DNA of 64,000 nt from an uncultured archaeon (GCA_902385655.1 CABMGO010000003.1:48456-112455), one strand, 5' to 3'; numbered from the stretch's first letter, positions 1-9,450 are shown. Numbers and translations are program-made. The notes: generated from the sequence alone by a model not told the origin.

Positions 1-76
1 CTAAAGCCTGTCTTTGAACAACTAGGGGCAATTCATCTCTTGTTGATAAAACATAATCCTGAGTAATTATTGTCAT
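1..76 (-). CDS. N-terminal fragment of a CDS running off the left edge (MTIITQDYVLSTRDELPLVVQRQAL...)
   Basis: Open reading frame from ATG at 76 to the window edge, with an A/T-rich upstream region. Confidence 0.4.
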   Translation of the reverse strand, partial: MTIITQDYVLSTRDELPLVVQRQAL

Positions 77-174
77 GATTCTAAAACCTAAAATTAGTTT
101 ATAAAAATTATTGTGATCGATTTATCTCTTGAGCAAGATTTAAATATACCGAGTTTATTGTATAGGAATAAAAG

Positions 175-678
175 ATGGGAGTAAAAAACGAAGTATTTGA
201 CCAGACCTTGAAACACAAGGGCTATTTTAATTACACTGATTTGTATAATTTTTGTTACAATTGGTTTAAAGATAATGGATATAAGAATCTTGCAGAGGAA
301 GAATATATTGAGAAAATAGCACCGATAGGAAAAGAGATTCAAATAAAATGGGTAGCAAAGAAAAAAGTTTCTGATTATTTTAGACAGATTATAACGGTTA
401 AGTGGCATATTCTTGGAATGACTGATGCTGAAGTAGAAGTTAATGGAAAGAAAGAAAAAACAAATAAGGGAGAAGTTAAATTAAAGATTAGTGCAGAAGT
501 TGAAAAGGACTGGGAAGGAAATTGGGAGAAGACTCCCTTCTACGTTATGCTCAGAGGAATTTATGACAAATATATACTTAGAACAACAATTGATGAGTAT
601 GAAGATGCACTTACTGCAAAGGCATCTAACTTTGTTGCAGATACGAAAGCATTCTTGAATTTGGAAGGAAGGAAATAA
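175..678 (+). CDS. conserved hypothetical protein
   Basis: 167 aa ORF with coding-like composition; antisense ORF 94..408 is low complexity. Confidence 0.75.
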   Translation: MGVKNEVFDQTLKHKGYFNYTDLYNFCYNWFKDNGYKNLAEEEYIEKIAPIGKEIQIKWVAKKKVSDYFRQIITVKWHILGMTDAEVEVNGKKEKTNKGEVKLKISAEVEKDWEGNWEKTPFYVMLRGIYDKYILRTTIDEYEDALTAKASNFVADTKAFLNLEGRK

Positions 679-698
679 TTAGATTTTTCTCGTCGATT

Positions 699-1003
699 TT
701 CTTCGCCTGCATGAAGAGGCAATAATTCTCAGTATCATTCTTGCAGAAAGTCCGTCGAAGATATTAAGAACACTTGTCCTCTAGCCCTGCATGAAACACT
801 TTCTATTCTCTAGAGAACCTATTGCACAGGTCCTGCATTTTTTAGTTCTACGCTTTCCAATCTCAAGTGTTATTCTCTGCAGAACACACTTTTTCTGCAT
901 TAAAAACCTGCCATTCTAAAGTGTTCTTCCATACTACAGGCTCCGGTCCTACATGTTATCTTTCTACGCTCTCCATTATCCAGAGTCCCTCCATGCGGAG
1001 GGA
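699..1003 (+). repeat. Family-1 structured repeat array, about 5 diverged units of about 55-63 nt
   Basis: Recurring TCCTGCAT / TTCTACGCT / hairpin motifs; covarying stems CTCTAG-CTAGAG (779-784/810-815), ACACTTT-AAAGTGT (886-892/918-924) and TCCCTCC-ATGC-GGAGGGA (986-1003). Confidence 0.65.
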
Positions 1004-1037
1004 AAACATTTATAAAAGAGAGCCACTAAAAAAAAGT

Positions 1038-2420
1038 ATGAAAAAAGTGGGTTTGATCATTTTAATATTATTTTTGACGAGTTTTGTATCATTTGCATCT
1101 GCATTGACTGCTACGCAAGACTCATTGGATGTTGCAATTATCCCAGAATTTAATCAACCAGGACATACTTCTATAATTGTGGAAGGTGCGGATCCAGGGC
1201 AGTATAATATGTATACTTTAACTGCTGTAAAAATTTTACCATCAACACCATTTAATTTGGTAGCTGTGAGGAATAATATTAGTGTTGACATTTATCCTAC
1301 ATCCGAGTTAAGACCATTTGGCCCTGCGGCATATGAATTTGCCTATGTAATAAGGAATACTGAAACAGATCAGAAATATGAGAATAAAATGGTTGTAAGA
1401 ATCGTTTCTATTGAAGATGCATTTGAAGTTTCCTCAGATTCTAACAGCCCAGACAGCGACAAAATAACTTTTTATGTTAAAAATAGAGAAGCTATTAACT
1501 TAAAAAATGTTCATGCAAGATTTACTTCTATTTTCTTTGATAGCGAGCAAACATTTGATGTACCTGCAAATGGAAAAAAAGAAATCAGCATTGCTGTTGA
1601 TAAAGATAAATTAAAAAGAATTGAAGCAGGATCATATTTGCTTACTGCTGTTTTTGATACTGATAAGGGTCAGAAAACAATTGAAGGAAGAGTTTATCTT
1701 GGTGAAAAGAAAGGAGTAGAGGCTAAAGAAACAAATGAAGGATTTTTTATACATAGAACAGATATTTCTAGAATAAATTATGGAAATGTTCAAGAAACAG
1801 TTAATGTTGATGTGCAAAAGAATGTTTTTAGTAGATTATTTAGTACAGCAAGTGTTCAACCGGATGTTGTCAACAGAGATGGTTTCGGAGTTACATATTC
1901 TTGGGCGAGAACCCTTGGCCCTGCAGAAAGCTTCGAAGTAAAAGTAACTACTAATTATTTGTATCCAGTATTAATTGTTATCGCGATTATTTTGATAATA
2001 ATTGGTTTCAAGAGATTTACTGAAACAAAGGTTGAAATGACAAAATCTGTTTCTCCAGTAAAGACACAATCTGGACAGTTTGCATTAAGAGTAAGAATAC
2101 ACGTTAAGGCAAAGAAGAGAGTTGAGAATGTCTCTATAATTGATAGAATACCTGGCGTAGTTCAAATCTATGAGAAGTTTGACTCTATTTTAAGACCAAC
2201 AAAGATAGACACAAGAAATAGAAGAATACAATGGGACTTGGGTGAAATGGCTGCAGGAGAAGAAAGAATGCTTACTTATATAATATACTCTACTGTAGGA
2301 GTTGTAGGAACATTCTCATTGCCTAGAACACTTGCTGTATTTGAAAAGGGCGGAGAAATACATGAAATAGAATCAAATGCGGTTTTCTTTATGGCTGAAC
2401 AAAGAGCTCAGGATGAGTAA
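1038..2420 (+). CDS. secreted/membrane protein with signal peptide, extracellular beta-rich domains and a C-terminal TM segment
   Basis: Start placed at MKKVGLIILILFLTSF; TATA-like TTTATAAAAG about 25 nt upstream; the longer ORF start (867) overlaps the repeat array. Confidence 0.8.
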   Translation: MKKVGLIILILFLTSFVSFASALTATQDSLDVAIIPEFNQPGHTSIIVEGADPGQYNMYTLTAVKILPSTPFNLVAVRNNISVDIYPTSELRPFGPAAYEFAYVIRNTETDQKYENKMVVRIVSIEDAFEVSSDSNSPDSDKITFYVKNREAINLKNVHARFTSIFFDSEQTFDVPANGKKEISIAVDKDKLKRIEAGSYLLTAVFDTDKGQKTIEGRVYLGEKKGVEAKETNEGFFIHRTDISRINYGNVQETVNVDVQKNVFSRLFSTASVQPDVVNRDGFGVTYSWARTLGPAESFEVKVTTNYLYPVLIVIAIILIIIGFKRFTETKVEMTKSVSPVKTQSGQFALRVRIHVKAKKRVENVSIIDRIPGVVQIYEKFDSILRPTKIDTRNRRIQWDLGEMAAGEERMLTYIIYSTVGVVGTFSLPRTLAVFEKGGEIHEIESNAVFFMAEQRAQDE

Positions 2421-2723
2421 TTAGGGAGAGTATATTTTTGATTGAACTATTGGTCCAATAAAGTTAAGAGTATCCCAATACATCACTGTAGCGATTTTTT
2501 TCATTTCTCTAAAAGTCGTTTTGTTAGTTATGGGCGTTCTACCCTCCCTAATATTGTACGCTCCAGCTTCGGCCAAATATCCTGCTCCACGAGCTCGGTG
2601 AATCGATGCGCCACCTCCTTGCCATCTCTGAGCTTTTGAATGTATTTCGAGAAGAATGTCATAAACAATTCTCTCGGCTAATAATCTTTCTAATTCTTTT
2701 TTAGTGAGAGTATCTTCTGTCAT
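2421..2723 (-). CDS. hypothetical small protein
   Basis: 100 aa ORF filling an intergenic gap. Confidence 0.6.
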   Translation of the reverse strand: MTEDTLTKKELERLLAERIVYDILLEIHSKAQRWQGGGASIHRARGAGYLAEAGAYNIREGRTPITNKTTFREMKKIATVMYWDTLNFIGPIVQSKIYSP

Positions 2724-2758
2724 GATTTATTAATTACTTTGTAGACATAAAAGAATAT

Positions 2759-3040
2759 TTATTTGGAATTCTTAGGCATATAAGGTTCACAAATCCTGCA
2801 CACTCTGTCTAGAACCTCTACGGTTCTGTGGGCACTTCTAGAAGACTCATATAATGCACTTGCGAGTTGTTCCCTGCCTCTTCTTTCATCAGCACGAGCT
2901 TGAGCTAGAAGATCGTCCCCGAGTCCATCAAGAATAGTCTTCAGTGTTCTGTAATCTAACTTACCAAGATTCTCGACTAATTCGTCTAGTCTACCTTCAT
3001 AACCTGGAACTTCCCGAGGGTGTTTAGCTTCGTCTGTCAT
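2759..3040 (-). CDS. hypothetical small helical protein
   Basis: 93 aa ORF, charged and coding-like. Confidence 0.6.
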   Translation of the reverse strand: MTDEAKHPREVPGYEGRLDELVENLGKLDYRTLKTILDGLGDDLLAQARADERRGREQLASALYESSRSAHRTVEVLDRVCRICEPYMPKNSK

Positions 3041-3085
3041 GATATAAAATGTATAATAATGAGTATTTATTTCTTGGCTTTTTGA

Positions 3086-3817
3086 CTAATTTTTGGATTC
3101 ACTAACATTAATCCAGTCAAGTGAAACATAATTAAGTTTGGTTTTTGCGTCCATTAGCTGAGAAGACTCAATTGCAAACGCATAAACATTATTTTCTACA
3201 AATAGTTCGGAGGCATTGAAAGATACAGAAACTGTTTTCCAGACAGAGACATTTCTTGTGCCTAGGGAAACATATCCTAGCTTGTCAATATAAGACCAGT
3301 TTGTAGAATTTTTACCTCTTATGCTAATCATTGAACCGTAAGGGAGATTTTCAAAAACCGAGAAAGACACGTTTACCTTCCCAGTGCTGTATTCTGCAGG
3401 CACAGTAAAATAAACTAAGTAAGAAGTTATGTTCCTGTAGGTGATATTTGTTGTGTTTTGAACACTTGAGTTAGACAGTCTGTCTAGAGGATAAATATAG
3501 GAGTTATTGGTGTCTATCTTTCCGCCGATATCATAAGAATATGTTTTTGTTGAACTTGAGAAAAAAGATAATGTGAAGAAAACTGCAAAAACAAGTAATA
3601 TCGCAACAAGTATTCCGCCAGTGATTAGTAAAGTATATTTTGCCGCTTCTGGATTAGTCTTTCTTAAGAACATCCAAACTGATGCGATAATGAACAAGAG
3701 TAAAACCCCTCCAAGATAAAAGTTCCAACCTCCGAAAATAAGGGTTGTTATATTAGAAATTAAGATAACTAAAAAGAGTGTTAAAAAGATTTTAATAAAA
3801 GTTTTTGAGATTCTCAT
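3086..3817 (-). CDS. membrane protein, multiple N-terminal TM segments plus extracellular beta domain
   Basis: 243 aa ORF, hydrophobic N-terminus. Confidence 0.75.
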   Translation of the reverse strand: MRISKTFIKIFLTLFLVILISNITTLIFGGWNFYLGGVLLLFIIASVWMFLRKTNPEAAKYTLLITGGILVAILLVFAVFFTLSFFSSSTKTYSYDIGGKIDTNNSYIYPLDRLSNSSVQNTTNITYRNITSYLVYFTVPAEYSTGKVNVSFSVFENLPYGSMISIRGKNSTNWSYIDKLGYVSLGTRNVSVWKTVSVSFNASELFVENNVYAFAIESSQLMDAKTKLNYVSLDWINVSESKN

Positions 3818-3818
3818 T

Positions 3819-5111
3819 TTAATCAGCTAAGCTATCTACGATTTTATTTAGGAATCCTTTATCCGAGTCTTTCTCTTTAACTAAGGGTTTTGCTTTTATC
3901 GGAGTTTTTTTATCTGATTTTTTGTTTTCTACATCTTCTGCGAGGCTATTAATTATGCTTGAGAAAAAACTTCTTGTTTGTTCTCTCTTAGTTTGCTGTT
4001 TTGGTTCTGTTTGTTTTACCTTAACTTTTTCTAATTTTACAGAAGGCTTTTGTTTGGATTTTTCTGAAGAATCATCTGACAAACTGTCAATAAGTCTCGA
4101 GAAGAAACCCTTTCTATTCTTTTTTGTGTCTTCCATTTCTACTTCGATTGTGAGTTTCTTCTCCTTTGGAAGAACCATTTTCCTATCATTGGATTCTTTT
4201 GCTTTTTTGAAAAGATTTGCAAAAAATCTTTCAGATTTCAATTTTGAGGTTTTGACACCACTAATTTTAGGCTCATTTTTAACTGATTCTTTACCCTCAG
4301 AAGAATTTAATCTTCCTTTGAGATAACTCATTTGCCTTCTTAATAATTCAAGTTCGTCAGCTGTTTCTCGTTGGATTCTAGAGACGTTTGATTTTAGAGA
4401 GCTCGAGAAAGATTTCTTTTCGCTTACAACAAGATCGTTCATTTCTTGAGTAAAAACGCCAATTTTTCTGTATATTTCTTCGATTGCCTGAGTTTGATTA
4501 TCGATTTCATTTCTAAAAGAACTATGAGCAATATCTAAATCAGATCTGATGTCCCTATTTTCTCTTTTTATGAAGTTTTCCTGTTTTCTTATGGAGTCTT
4601 TTACTAATTTTTGCTCAAGTTTGTTAAATTTATCAAGATTTTCTTTGTAAGAGTTGAACTTGTTTTCAATTGCTTCATCAGAATATCTTTTGTAACCTTC
4701 AACATCTTTTCTTAATTGTTCTGTTCTTTTTTCAAATTTCTCAAATTTTTGTTCAATTTTCTTATTTAATTCTTGAGTAAGCTCTATCTTTAAAGAAGAC
4801 TTTATTTCTTTTTTCTCAAGTTTATCTATTTGAGATTTTAGAGGCTTTATCTCCCTATCACAAAAGGAAGTCAATGAGTCAGAAGTCTTTTTTCTTATGT
4901 CATTTACGTCGAGAATTACATTTGCCTTAAGCTTTTCAAATTCTGTAAGAACTCTTCTTGCACCAGTTTTATCAATTAAACTGTTTAGTTCTTGAATTTT
5001 TGTAGAAATAGAAGCCATGTCTATTTTTACGGCTTGAAAAGAATTTCGTAGTTTAGATTCTATTATCTCAAACTTATCTTCAATCTTTTTGTCTAAATTG
5101 TGCTGTTCCAT
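3819..5111 (-). CDS. coiled-coil protein with repeated short C-terminal motif (FFSRLIDSLSDD / FFSSIINSLAED / FLNKIVDSLAD)
   Basis: 430 aa ORF, long Lys/Glu-rich heptads; triplicated C-terminal motif. Confidence 0.8.
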   Translation of the reverse strand: MEQHNLDKKIEDKFEIIESKLRNSFQAVKIDMASISTKIQELNSLIDKTGARRVLTEFEKLKANVILDVNDIRKKTSDSLTSFCDREIKPLKSQIDKLEKKEIKSSLKIELTQELNKKIEQKFEKFEKRTEQLRKDVEGYKRYSDEAIENKFNSYKENLDKFNKLEQKLVKDSIRKQENFIKRENRDIRSDLDIAHSSFRNEIDNQTQAIEEIYRKIGVFTQEMNDLVVSEKKSFSSSLKSNVSRIQRETADELELLRRQMSYLKGRLNSSEGKESVKNEPKISGVKTSKLKSERFFANLFKKAKESNDRKMVLPKEKKLTIEVEMEDTKKNRKGFFSRLIDSLSDDSSEKSKQKPSVKLEKVKVKQTEPKQQTKREQTRSFFSSIINSLAEDVENKKSDKKTPIKAKPLVKEKDSDKGFLNKIVDSLAD

Positions 5112-5198
5112 CTTTGATGTGTAACCCTTTCAAAATGACGAAAGACCTATTTAAACCTTACTATAAAGTTGAAAATCAAATAAATATATTTGAAGAAT

Positions 5199-6539
5199 TT
5201 ACTTAAATGAGGCTAAATAAACCGCTTTTTCCATTTGTCTATCAAATTCTTTCTGAGAAATAGATTGTATTTTTGTGACTTCATAACCTGAAGTTTGATT
5301 TTTTTCCATAAAGGACTCAGAGACCATATATCCTCCAGCAATTATACAGAACTTTTTCTCAGCTAATTTTGCGTTTAACACTGAAGTAAAATTAAAACAA
5401 TCTGCAGATTCATTTGCAATTATTTCTGAGCCGACAAAAGCAAGAGGGTAGTAAGACCTGTTCACCCATTCTTGAGAGTAAGATATTTCTAAAGTACATG
5501 AGCTGTTGTATCCCAGAATTGATCCATTTGCACAACCTGAAGTGAAATATTCTCTAGAATCAAATGACCCGAAGGTTGCATAATTTTCAAAATCTTTGAA
5601 GTAGGTTGTAATGTTACCAATAGAAAATTTGTAATAATCGCTCCTATTTGATTTTGATATATTGACAAATCTTTGAAAGTCAGACATAAGCGGAAGATCT
5701 GATAGGAAACTGTTATTGAAATTATATTCTATCGAGATGAAATTTTCATAATGTGGAGTTTGAACCAAAACACCTTTTTCAGTATAACATAGATGATCTG
5801 AGGGAGAAATTTCATGGGGAGCTTTTTGTATAATTTTTATAAGTCCTGGGAAATATTTTCCAAGTCCGAAAAGAGAGGAAGGACTAAGCAAAGGAAGATC
5901 GACTTTCTTGTCAAAACAAATAATTTTTTCTCCATTCAAAAATTTTTCTGTAAGAAAAATTTTTCCAGGATAATTTAAAGAGTCATTTGTTGGAACAATA
6001 GTCTTCGGAATAGTCTCATTTTTCGAAGGAATGCCTTGCTCAAACGTACAAGCAGAATCATCTTCATCTTGGGAATTTTTATTAGCTAAATTACATTCTC
6101 CAGAGTAATTAATTTTTCTTGAAAGATACATAGTTGTCCTGTCTGGAGTAGAAATCTCAGTTATAACTTTTCCGTCTTCTTTATAGCTAGTCAAAAATAA
6201 ATTGTTTTGTATATAGTAAACATCTGTGTTTACAGATCCCCTAACAAAGCTTGTTTTATAATTCAAATGATATTTACTTAGATTATTGAAATTTTCAATA
6301 AGTTGAGAATATCTTTCCCTTACTGAAGAGTCATCATATGAAACATATTTTGAATAGCTTACTTCTAAATTAATAATGTAAATTAACAGCAGTACAATAA
6401 TGCCAAAGATCAATAGATGACGTTTTTTTATAACATACTTTTCTTCTTCGATTACTTTTTTTTCAATAATCTTCGATAGTTTTTTCTCCTCTAACTGGTA
6501 TTTTTTCTCTAGTTTCTTGAGGCTCTGCTCTTTTTTCAT
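5199..6539 (-). CDS. hypothetical membrane-anchored protein
   Basis: 446 aa ORF with single N-terminal TM helix. Confidence 0.75.
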   Translation of the reverse strand: MKKEQSLKKLEKKYQLEEKKLSKIIEKKVIEEEKYVIKKRHLLIFGIIVLLLIYIINLEVSYSKYVSYDDSSVRERYSQLIENFNNLSKYHLNYKTSFVRGSVNTDVYYIQNNLFLTSYKEDGKVITEISTPDRTTMYLSRKINYSGECNLANKNSQDEDDSACTFEQGIPSKNETIPKTIVPTNDSLNYPGKIFLTEKFLNGEKIICFDKKVDLPLLSPSSLFGLGKYFPGLIKIIQKAPHEISPSDHLCYTEKGVLVQTPHYENFISIEYNFNNSFLSDLPLMSDFQRFVNISKSNRSDYYKFSIGNITTYFKDFENYATFGSFDSREYFTSGCANGSILGYNSSCTLEISYSQEWVNRSYYPLAFVGSEIIANESADCFNFTSVLNAKLAEKKFCIIAGGYMVSESFMEKNQTSGYEVTKIQSISQKEFDRQMEKAVYLASFK

Positions 6540-6581
6540 TAGTTTGTATAGAGAAACTAGTTTTTAAATTCTATTCGAAAG

Positions 6582-7172
6582 TCAGATTCCAAAAATCCCT
6601 TTGATTCCTGCAACGATTAACTCTACAGCCATGCCCATAAGGAAAAGAGCAAAGATTTTAGATACAATATCTATAACTTTCTGGTTAACTCTTGGAACTG
6701 CAAGTGCAAAAAGATAGAAAACTATCCCCACTAGAACGAATGACATAACTATATTTGGAAGCAAAATAAAGCTTCCGAGTTCAAATGATTTTAATGTAAT
6801 AAAGGAGATTGTTGCTGGCCCAGTTAGTAATGGTGTTGCAATAATTGAAATGATACTGTCTACTTTGCTTCCTTCTTCATCCTTTTCAGGAACCCAAATT
6901 GTTTGAATACCTAACAAAAGCAGAAGAATTCCTCCAGCTATTCTAAAGGAGTCCAGAGTTATTCCGAACAGAGTAAATAGTGAAGGACCGACAAAATTAA
7001 TTATTACTGCAAGAATAAATGCAACAAGAACTGCGTACAAAGCAATTTTCTTTACGTCAAACTTCTTTGAGTATGCTCGAATTAAAGCAGGAACAGAAGA
7101 AATTGGATTTACTAAAACAAAAATTTGCGCGATAATTGCGAAGCTCAACCAATTCATAGGAAAATAAACCAA
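6582..7172 (-). CDS. MarC family integral membrane protein
   Basis: Multi-TM; motifs VNPISSVPALI, ATPLLTGPATIS typical of MarC. Confidence 0.85.
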   Translation of the reverse strand: MVYFPMNWLSFAIIAQIFVLVNPISSVPALIRAYSKKFDVKKIALYAVLVAFILAVIINFVGPSLFTLFGITLDSFRIAGGILLLLLGIQTIWVPEKDEEGSKVDSIISIIATPLLTGPATISFITLKSFELGSFILLPNIVMSFVLVGIVFYLFALAVPRVNQKVIDIVSKIFALFLMGMAVELIVAGIKGIFGI

Positions 7173-7355
7173 ATGAGATTATTAAATGTTTTGAAAGGAA
7201 ATTATCCTTGCTTAGGATTTAAGAGAATCTTTTCCTCATCTTCCAAAAGAGAAATAATTCTGTCTAACTTTTCTTTAATCTCATCAATGTCCAATTTGGT
7301 TATTGAAGTATTTTCTCCCATTAATTATTAATGTGTTTCGAATATAAATAAGTTT

Positions 7356-7457
7356 GGAATCCCTTCACCATATTCGCAAAATGCACCTCATAAAAAATTC
7401 GAAAGAAAAATAGTTTTGTTCGGAGCGTTTTGCTCAGAATCGAACGTTCGATTCCTG
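7356..7457 (-). pseudogene. tRNA-Tyr 3'-end fragment interrupted by Family-2 palindromic element, plus inverted T-arm copy
   Basis: AATCCCTTCACCA (7358-7370) and GAATCGAAC (7437-7445) duplicate tRNA-Tyr 3' end; GTTCGATTCCTG (7446-7457) is the exact reverse complement of tRNA positions 7504-7515. Confidence 0.7.
7371..7436. repeat. Family-2 palindromic element, copy 1
   Basis: Arms GCAAAATGC 7376-7384 and GCGTTTTGC 7425-7433. Confidence 0.7.
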
Positions 7458-7494
7458 AAAACAATTATTTGCTATCTAGCGATAGCAAGTATAA

Positions 7495-7647
7495 TCCCTT
7501 CACCAGGAATCGAACCGGGATAACGCGGGTTCTGCTGAACATCATATTCTAACGAATACAATCTTGTCACATTTCATCCTTGGCCATCAGGCCACGTCCA
7601 TGCTAGTAAACTACAGCCGCGCGCACTAACCTTTGTGCTATGAAGGG
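7495..7647 (-). tRNA. tRNA-Tyr (GUA) with intron of about 81 nt (about 7530-7610)
   Basis: Acceptor CCCTTCA/TGAAGGG, A73, D-stem GCAC/GTGC, anticodon stem CGCGG/CCGCG, loop CTGTA(G)...C, T-loop TTCGATT; C1-G72 and A73 fit archaeal Tyr identity. Confidence 0.88.
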
Positions 7648-7762
7648 GCTAAGTATGAATAACAAAAACTATTTTTAAATGTTAGCACAAAGGTCTAAAT
7701 TAAATAGTTGAGTTTGCCATCTGAAACATAAAAGTTAAATAGAGATTAAGTTTAGGTTTAAG

Positions 7763-8464
7763 ATGAAAGTAAAAATTCTTGAAAAGAATACTAAAGACTT
7801 AAAAAAGGAATTTGAAAAAATAAAAGTATTAAGTCGTAAAAAAGTTTCGATTACAGACTGGAATGACTGGATTTCTATGCTTAAGTCTCACAAGAATCTG
7901 ATAATCCTGTCCATGCTTTTTTTGATTTCGGCAATTTTGATAAATTATGCGTCAGGTTTTTATGTAGATCATAACACCAAAACTGTTTCCGCAAACGATT
8001 TGTTACTAGATTTTCTTCCGTCAATTGATATTAGCCCCATTTTTATTTATGGTGCAGTCATAATTGTAGCGCTATTTTTTCTCTATCCTTTGCTTTTTAG
8101 GCTTGAAGAGTTTCACAAGGCAGTAAGTCAGTTCAGCTTGCTTATTTTAGTTAGATCTTTTTTTATAATCTTGACTCACTTAAGCTTGCCACTAGATGCA
8201 ATAGCAGTTCACGCTCCTAATTTTCTTTCTTTTCTGAATGTTCAGAATGATCTTTTCTTTTCTGGCCATACTTCAATTCCTTTTTTAGGATTCCTTCTTT
8301 TCAAAAATAAAAAAATAAAGTATTTCTTTCTAGTTTCTTCGATTGTTATGGCAGTTACAGTACTTTTGATGCATGTTCACTATACTATCGATGTCTTGAG
8401 TGCCTATTTTATCACATATGGTGTTTTTAAGTTTGGAGAAAAATTTTACGAGAAAATAAAATAA
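7763..8464 (+). CDS. PAP2-like phosphatase/membrane protein
   Basis: FFSGHTSIPFLGF and HVHYTIDVLSAY motifs resemble PAP2/sphingomyelin-synthase-like enzymes. Confidence 0.65.
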   Translation: MKVKILEKNTKDLKKEFEKIKVLSRKKVSITDWNDWISMLKSHKNLIILSMLFLISAILINYASGFYVDHNTKTVSANDLLLDFLPSIDISPIFIYGAVIIVALFFLYPLLFRLEEFHKAVSQFSLLILVRSFFIILTHLSLPLDAIAVHAPNFLSFLNVQNDLFFSGHTSIPFLGFLLFKNKKIKYFFLVSSIVMAVTVLLMHVHYTIDVLSAYFITYGVFKFGEKFYEKIK

Positions 8465-8952
8465 TGAAGGCTAAATTAGTGGACCGAGAAATTTTTGAGA
8501 CGTTTCGAGTTTTGACATTCTTTAAGTTTCTCTTTGCACTGTCCGAATTTATTGCAGGAATTGTGATATTTGCGATTGGCAGGAATAATCTAGTGAATTT
8601 TGTTATTTCAGTTGCTCAAAGAGAACTTTTAGAAGATGGTAATGGCTCGATTGCAGGATATATTGTTAACCTTGCTCAAAACTTTTCTATTAAAGCCGAA
8701 ATTTTCATTGCTCTCTACTTGATTATCCACGGGATTGTAAAAATTATCTTACTTTATGGAGTGTGGAATCGTAAGAAAATAGCTTATCCTGTTTCTATAT
8801 TAGTCTTTTCATTATTTTTAATTTATCAAATAAGATTATATCTCACTAACTTTTCTTCGTGGTTACTTGTTCTGAGTGTGATTGATCTAGCTTATGTGGC
8901 GTTATTGATATTTGAGTTTCTAACTGTTAGAAAAGGTAGTAAGCCTTATTGA
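8464..8952 (+). CDS. DUF2127-like membrane protein
   Basis: 162 aa; HGIVKIILLYGVWNRKKIAYP motif; overlaps the upstream stop codon. Confidence 0.6.
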   Translation: MKAKLVDREIFETFRVLTFFKFLFALSEFIAGIVIFAIGRNNLVNFVISVAQRELLEDGNGSIAGYIVNLAQNFSIKAEIFIALYLIIHGIVKIILLYGVWNRKKIAYPVSILVFSLFLIYQIRLYLTNFSSWLLVLSVIDLAYVALLIFEFLTVRKGSKPY

Positions 8953-8954
8953 AA

Positions 8955-9218
8955 CTATTCAGAAGTTAGTTTTGTTATTAAAGTTAGGGGTTGAGGTGGT
9001 CTTTTTGCCTCTGTTCTTGCTTGAGGAGTAACCGGACAACAACAGCAAGGATCCACATTCTCCGCGGAAGAAATTGTTCTTGGAGGAGAAGGTACATACT
9101 TATGTTCTGGTGGAGGAACAAAACCAGGTTCGTCTGAACCATCTCCAGAGCCATAAGCTAGCATAGTTCCCAAACAAAGAGTAGTATAAATTGTGTATCT
9201 TTGCAACTGTTTATGCAT
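8955..9218 (-). CDS. small secreted protein with CCCC cluster
   Basis: 87 aa ORF with hydrophobic N-terminus and Pro-rich body. Confidence 0.5.
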   Translation of the reverse strand: MHKQLQRYTIYTTLCLGTMLAYGSGDGSDEPGFVPPPEHKYVPSPPRTISSAENVDPCCCCPVTPQARTEAKRPPQPLTLITKLTSE

Positions 9219-9261
9219 AGTCTAATATATATTTTCTAGTTTATATATTTTATGAAAAGAG

Positions 9262-9420
9262 TTAATCTTCACATTCTTCGAAAGTAACTTCGTGAATATT
9301 TTCGTAGGCTTTTTTTCTTTCTGCAGAACATTCCTTACAATATCTTCTTTGAAATCTGTCTAGAGAGTCCTGTTGAAATTCCTTTTTACAGTCTTTACAA
9401 AACTTTGTTTTCATTGCCAT
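9262..9420 (-). CDS. 52 aa zinc-ribbon-like protein (MAMKTKFCKDCKKEFQQDSLDRFQRRYCKECSAERKKAYENIHEVTFEECED)
   Basis: Below the ORF-track cutoff; two CxxC pairs, clean start and stop. Confidence 0.65.
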   Translation of the reverse strand: MAMKTKFCKDCKKEFQQDSLDRFQRRYCKECSAERKKAYENIHEVTFEECED

Positions 9421-9450
9421 AAAACAATACCCATTTCTATGTTTAAAAAT

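Noticed and set aside
94-408. Minus-strand ORF 104 aa
   Set aside because: Antisense to the better-supported 175..678 gene; hydrophobic low-complexity translation typical of A/T-rich antisense
699-1003. CRISPR array
   Set aside because: Units are diverged and conserved parts are hairpin arms, not a constant repeat with unique spacers; no cas genes in the window
699-1003. Integron attC array
   Set aside because: Repeated imperfect inverted repeats superficially fit, but no RYYYAAC/GTTRRRY core sites, no intervening cassettes and no integrase seen
7530-7610. Box C/D guide RNA inside the tRNA-Tyr intron
   Set aside because: TGATG and CAG-like words exist but not in a C-D'-C'-D order with proper spacing
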